From assembly GCA_964019425.1 (NCBI GenBank), contig OZ025784.1, forward strand, positions 1,240,001-1,304,000: a DNA stretch of 64,000 nucleotides. The letters run 5' to 3'. The DNA comes from Flectonema sp. DT1601 (taxonomy: Eukaryota > Euglenozoa > Diplonemea > Diplonemida > Diplonemidae). Within the stretch, counting starts at the first letter, position 1. Each line of letters starts with the position of its first letter. A model generated the notes under the pieces. That model searched no databases. It was not told where the DNA came from and saw only the letters and a program-made list of their open reading frames with translations. This document shows, one piece after another, positions 61,901 through 64,000 of the stretch. Position numbers and translations under genes: made by a program.

Positions 61901-62793
61901 AGCCCCGCGAGTTACTCGGGGAGCTCCCATGCAATGTGTGGAGAAAGAGGCCATCCCTCCCCCTACCTCTCTGCTTTACTACGTCGTTTTTTGTGTGTGG
62001 CATTTCTTTTCTTATATTCTTTTCTTTTCAATCTTGTTCCTTCACACGCGGTTGTTCGAGCGGTTGTGAACCACCTTGGGTCTCTTACGGTCTCCAAGCT
62101 ACTGTTGTGCGAAGAAACAAATCTGTTGGTGCGGTGGCCTTCCGACGCCACCTGGACCGCAACTCGTTCACAGTGCCCTACCCGGTTCTCCACCGGACCG
62201 CCTGAGCGACGGGATCCATGGGATTCAAACCCCTAAACACTGGTTAATTTTTTTTTTTTAGAGTCGCTCACACTCTGGGTAGGTCCTTTCCGTTTTTCCC
62301 TGGAGATTCTCTTGGTTTTGCCCCCCCACTTTGATACCTTTGCTGTGTTGCTGTCAGATGACGACTCCGATACAGAATCCATCATCATCAGACTTTCATA
62401 GGACGCCGAACTTGTATCAATTTCAACAGGCACACGAAACTTCTTGTTAGGTGGTAAAATTTCGATTATTAGTTTTGAATTTCATGAATGAAAACACAGC
62501 GAACCACGCCATCCCACCCAAGATTCGTCGCGAAACGGCCTCGATTACACCCCCCCTGGGTAGCGTTAGCCGGGTTTTCCCCTTAGCGAAAATAAAATTT
62601 CAAAATAACCACTGTAGTGGACCCCCCGTCCTTAATGGGTTAAAAAAAAAAATACACAAACCTGACTATCGTTATTAGATATATAACTTTCAACGCAGGT
62701 CGTCTTATTCATAAATACAGAACAGTCATCCACGGTGGCATTACCACAATTCTGTGCAGTCACCAACAATGTCATAAGGACAACCGACAACAT
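58990..62793 (-). CDS. Cysteine-rich single-pass membrane protein, five exons
   Basis: Rebuilt by hand: exons 62662-62793, 59875-60108, 59517-59671 (least sure, weak donor), 59195-59293 and 58990-59122. They sum to 753 bases, exactly in frame, 250 residues. Signal peptide MLSVVLMTLLVTAQ; a short ectodomain with paired cysteines, PSI-like (NCGNATVDDC, TTCVES, VQCNWDNDTDTCSNGTMC), and several N-glycosylation sites; a Pro/Thr stalk (PTPAPPTLAPVTPSPSDGG); one membrane helix (VKIGITFASYFVTIF); then a cytoplasmic tail of about 130 residues ending in NMEPLRGLPSMVGK. Family not recognised. The first intron (60109-62661) holds a whole piggyBac element; without it the intron would be about 91 bases. 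Whether splicing still works is unknown. Confidence 0.68.
60386..62433 (-). pseudogene. piggyBac transposase gene, broken
   Basis: The N-terminal acidic/Ser part (ASYESLMMMDSVSESSSD) lies at about 62233-62433. A middle fragment with LVKPHNNKGHWVTFDNFNSS and SYAFLVLMLAKGFHCVGTA at 61229-61492 matches the piggyBac DNFF-type Asp region. The C-terminal part at 60386-60964 has RYTKTMGGVNLMDSVKGRAN, TKRWHLKVFDYLLKVSMFN and a Cys-rich end with CQGCKVFMCPAPCFGKYH. Some catalytic-domain segments are missing, and a later insertion separates the first part from the rest. Confidence 0.85.
61553..62257 (+). mobile_element. 705-base retroposon-like insertion (SINE-like), nested
   Basis: The 15 bases TTAGAGTCGCTCACA occur on both sides (61538-61552 and 62258-62272), so this is a target duplication within the piggyBac element. 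The insert is richer in G+C than its surroundings, ends on the plus strand with a T-run, has an internal A-run (61685-61701), and carries tRNA B-box-like sequence (GGGATTCAAACCCC, 62220-62233) just before the T-run. No reverse transcriptase is present. A non-autonomous non-LTR retroposon fits, but its class is not recognised. Confidence 0.65.
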
Positions 62794-63136
62794 GTTTTAA
62801 CTCCCTTATGTATTTCTAACAAACGAGAAAAAGCTTTAAAAAAAACTTATAATTTATAAACATCACTGCAGGATCAATTTCCCAAAACATTTACACATCT
62901 GTAGAAAGGAGTGTTGTTTATGAGAATGAAGATTCAGTTGCTGTTTTAAAGAGCAGAGAGTCAAGTCAAAAGAAATATAAAAAATCAAAATGACCCGAAA
63001 TAAACACTCGAGTAAACAAATATGGTGCCGGTTTCGGCTGAGGCGTTTTGCGTAATTGGAAATACAAAAACGCTAATAAGCTAAAGAAAAAAAAACGAAA
63101 AAAAAATAAAATATTGTAATTCAATCTTATAATAAA

Positions 63137-63246
63137 CTAAGGAGAGCATGTCATTTGAGGGGGTCTGAAGATGTAACTTCCACCGCTCACGGTATGCAAA
63201 AACGAAGATTCACCAGCATGCTTAAGACTGTAGAGAGTACTACATC
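63137..63246 (-). pseudogene. Possible exon or relic resembling alpha-mannosidase (GH38)
   Basis: On the minus strand an open stretch reads LYSLKHAGESSFLHTVS, then GGSYIFRPPQMTCSP and a stop. SGGSYIFRP resembles the SGAYIFRP motif of GH38 alpha-mannosidases. An acceptor-like CTCTCTACAG lies upstream. A second, damaged version lies inverted at 63430-63475. With so little sequence this may be chance or a decayed gene piece. Confidence 0.25.
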
Positions 63247-63775
63247 ATCCTGTTCTTTGACTCTCACTTCCTCAAAGTGAGTGAGCAATAGCAATGCTGT
63301 ATAACAGAACGGATACAAAACAAACACGGAAAACACTGTGTCACGTGAGCGCTTAGTGGTATCAGTGGGTCTACCCACCACACTAATAGAGACACTAGGC
63401 AAGCAGAGGACTGGTTCGATTTACTTTGCAACAAACTGTGAACGGTTGAAATGATATCTTCAGACTCCCTCCAATGGTAAGTTCTTATAAACTAATAATG
63501 GTTTTTGTTTGTGTCACAAACAATGTAATTTAGATGAGCTAGAAAGGATTACATGTGGTGTTGATGTTATTTTACCTCACACAAGGTAAAGGTTGTTATA
63601 TTTTATATTTAAAAAAAGAAAATGGGGAAAAAAAAATTCAAGTTGAAATAGTTCTCAAATTCAATCAAATTTAATTGTGAAAATTGTAGTTTTATAACTT
63701 CCGCTAAAAGTGATCGAACATGTTGAAAACAATAAAAGAAAAAAAAAAGGGGGAATGATCTGGGAATGGGGGACA

Positions 63776-63855
63776 AAATTAATATCAAAGTACTTGACTG
63801 AAATAAATATTTGTAGTTGTTAATCAAAAGAAAGATTACGTTTAGAAAAAAGAAA
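63776..63855 (+). repeat. Dispersed repeat B, copy 2
   Basis: Matches 9597-9690: TTAATATCAAAGTACTTGAC, then TTTGTAGTTGTTAATCAAAA and GTTTAGAAAAA. Confidence 0.6.
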
Positions 63856-64000
63856 ACACAAAAAGGGACGATTATATTTTTTTGTCCGGAGTGGGGGGTG
63901 AAGTGAAAAAAATAAAACATCTTTCTTTATAATACGACCATGTGTGCCAAATGCCCACATACCACGAAAGAAAATAGAAACCCCGGAACAGTACCGAGGA

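Larger units (their letters stand above)
60182..62639 (-). mobile_element. piggyBac-family transposon inside an intron
   Basis: Flanked by TTAA at 60178-60181 and 62640-62643. Terminal inverted repeats are CCCATTACGGACGGGGG on the left and CCCATTAAGGACGGGGG read inward from the right, with one mismatch. A CCACTGTAGTGG palindrome lies next to the right end. The transposase reads from right to left (minus strand) and is incomplete. Another insertion (61553-62257) splits it. Without that insertion the element would be about 1.74 kb, close to the 1.72 kb of the copy at 349-2068. Confidence 0.9.
62794..64000. other. Terminal region, no complete gene
   Basis: Leader of the preceding gene, an inverted pair of short similar segments (63155-63200 and 63430-63475), a GH38-like coding fragment and a copy of repeat B. 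The window ends inside unrecognised sequence. Confidence 0.5.

Noticed and set aside
61553-62257. Protein gene in the nested insertion (several 60-100 codon frames)
   Set aside because: Frames overlap on both strands in a GC-richer repeat, none resembles reverse transcriptase or any known protein, and the 15-base direct repeats mark it as a non-coding insertion.

Overview
The window is nuclear DNA from a unicellular eukaryote. It is AT-rich, packed with A and T homopolymer runs of 10-40 bases, and carries eukaryote-only genes: kinesin, a DENN protein, ALG11, RING-CH ligases, mitochondrial carriers and a SANBR-type BTB protein. Most genes are single open frames. Three can be rebuilt with short GT-AG cis-introns, whose length is about 75-115 bases once inserted repeats are discounted. 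All 21 protein genes I can support with reasonable confidence lie on the minus strand. Many start codons sit 5-55 bases downstream of a pyrimidine tract ending in AG. Together this resembles co-directional gene clusters matured by spliced-leader trans-splicing, as in Euglenozoa. The species cannot be named from the sequence.

Layout: an internally deleted piggyBac element (0.3-2.1 kb); a DENN gene (3.3-5.8); low-complexity spacer; a three-exon EF-hand-like gene (8.0-8.5); a giant membrane glycoprotein with a Thr-rich minisatellite stalk (10.5-16.2); a degenerate SET/MYND gene; a mitochondrial carrier; a kinesin; a Maf nucleotide pyrophosphatase; a SANBR homologue (16.3-26.1); spacer; a small unknown gene. 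From 28.9 to 37.4 kb, 14 plus-strand copies of a roughly 300-340 base repeat form three clusters around two near-identical short-chain dehydrogenase genes. Then come ALG11, a short VIT-type transporter and GDP-L-fucose synthase (37.9-41.6), a repeat-rich spacer with gene relics (41.6-44.6), a tandem pair of signal-peptide-bearing RING-CH ligases (45.1-49.1), a degenerate EF-hand/carrier protein, a coiled-coil protein, a double-length UxaA/GarD-like dehydratase, a degenerate DUF676 lipase (three exons) and a five-exon cysteine-rich membrane protein. One intron of that last gene holds a second piggyBac element, itself split by a 705-base retroposon-like insertion.

The genes do not form one pathway. 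ALG11 and GDP-fucose synthase both serve glycosylation, and several neighbours are secretory or membrane proteins. The most interesting unexplained structure is the repeat array. Each unit opens with a nearly invariant 106-base core whose first 20 bases end at a GTAAAT donor-like site, followed by hairpins. With the one-strand gene order and the pyrimidine-AG sites, this makes the core a candidate spliced-leader RNA gene, which needs transcript evidence. Other highlights are a 46-base micro-inversion and a mosaic divergence tract between the dehydrogenase copies, and a new 106-base dispersed repeat that also sits in a lipase intron between 25-base direct repeats.
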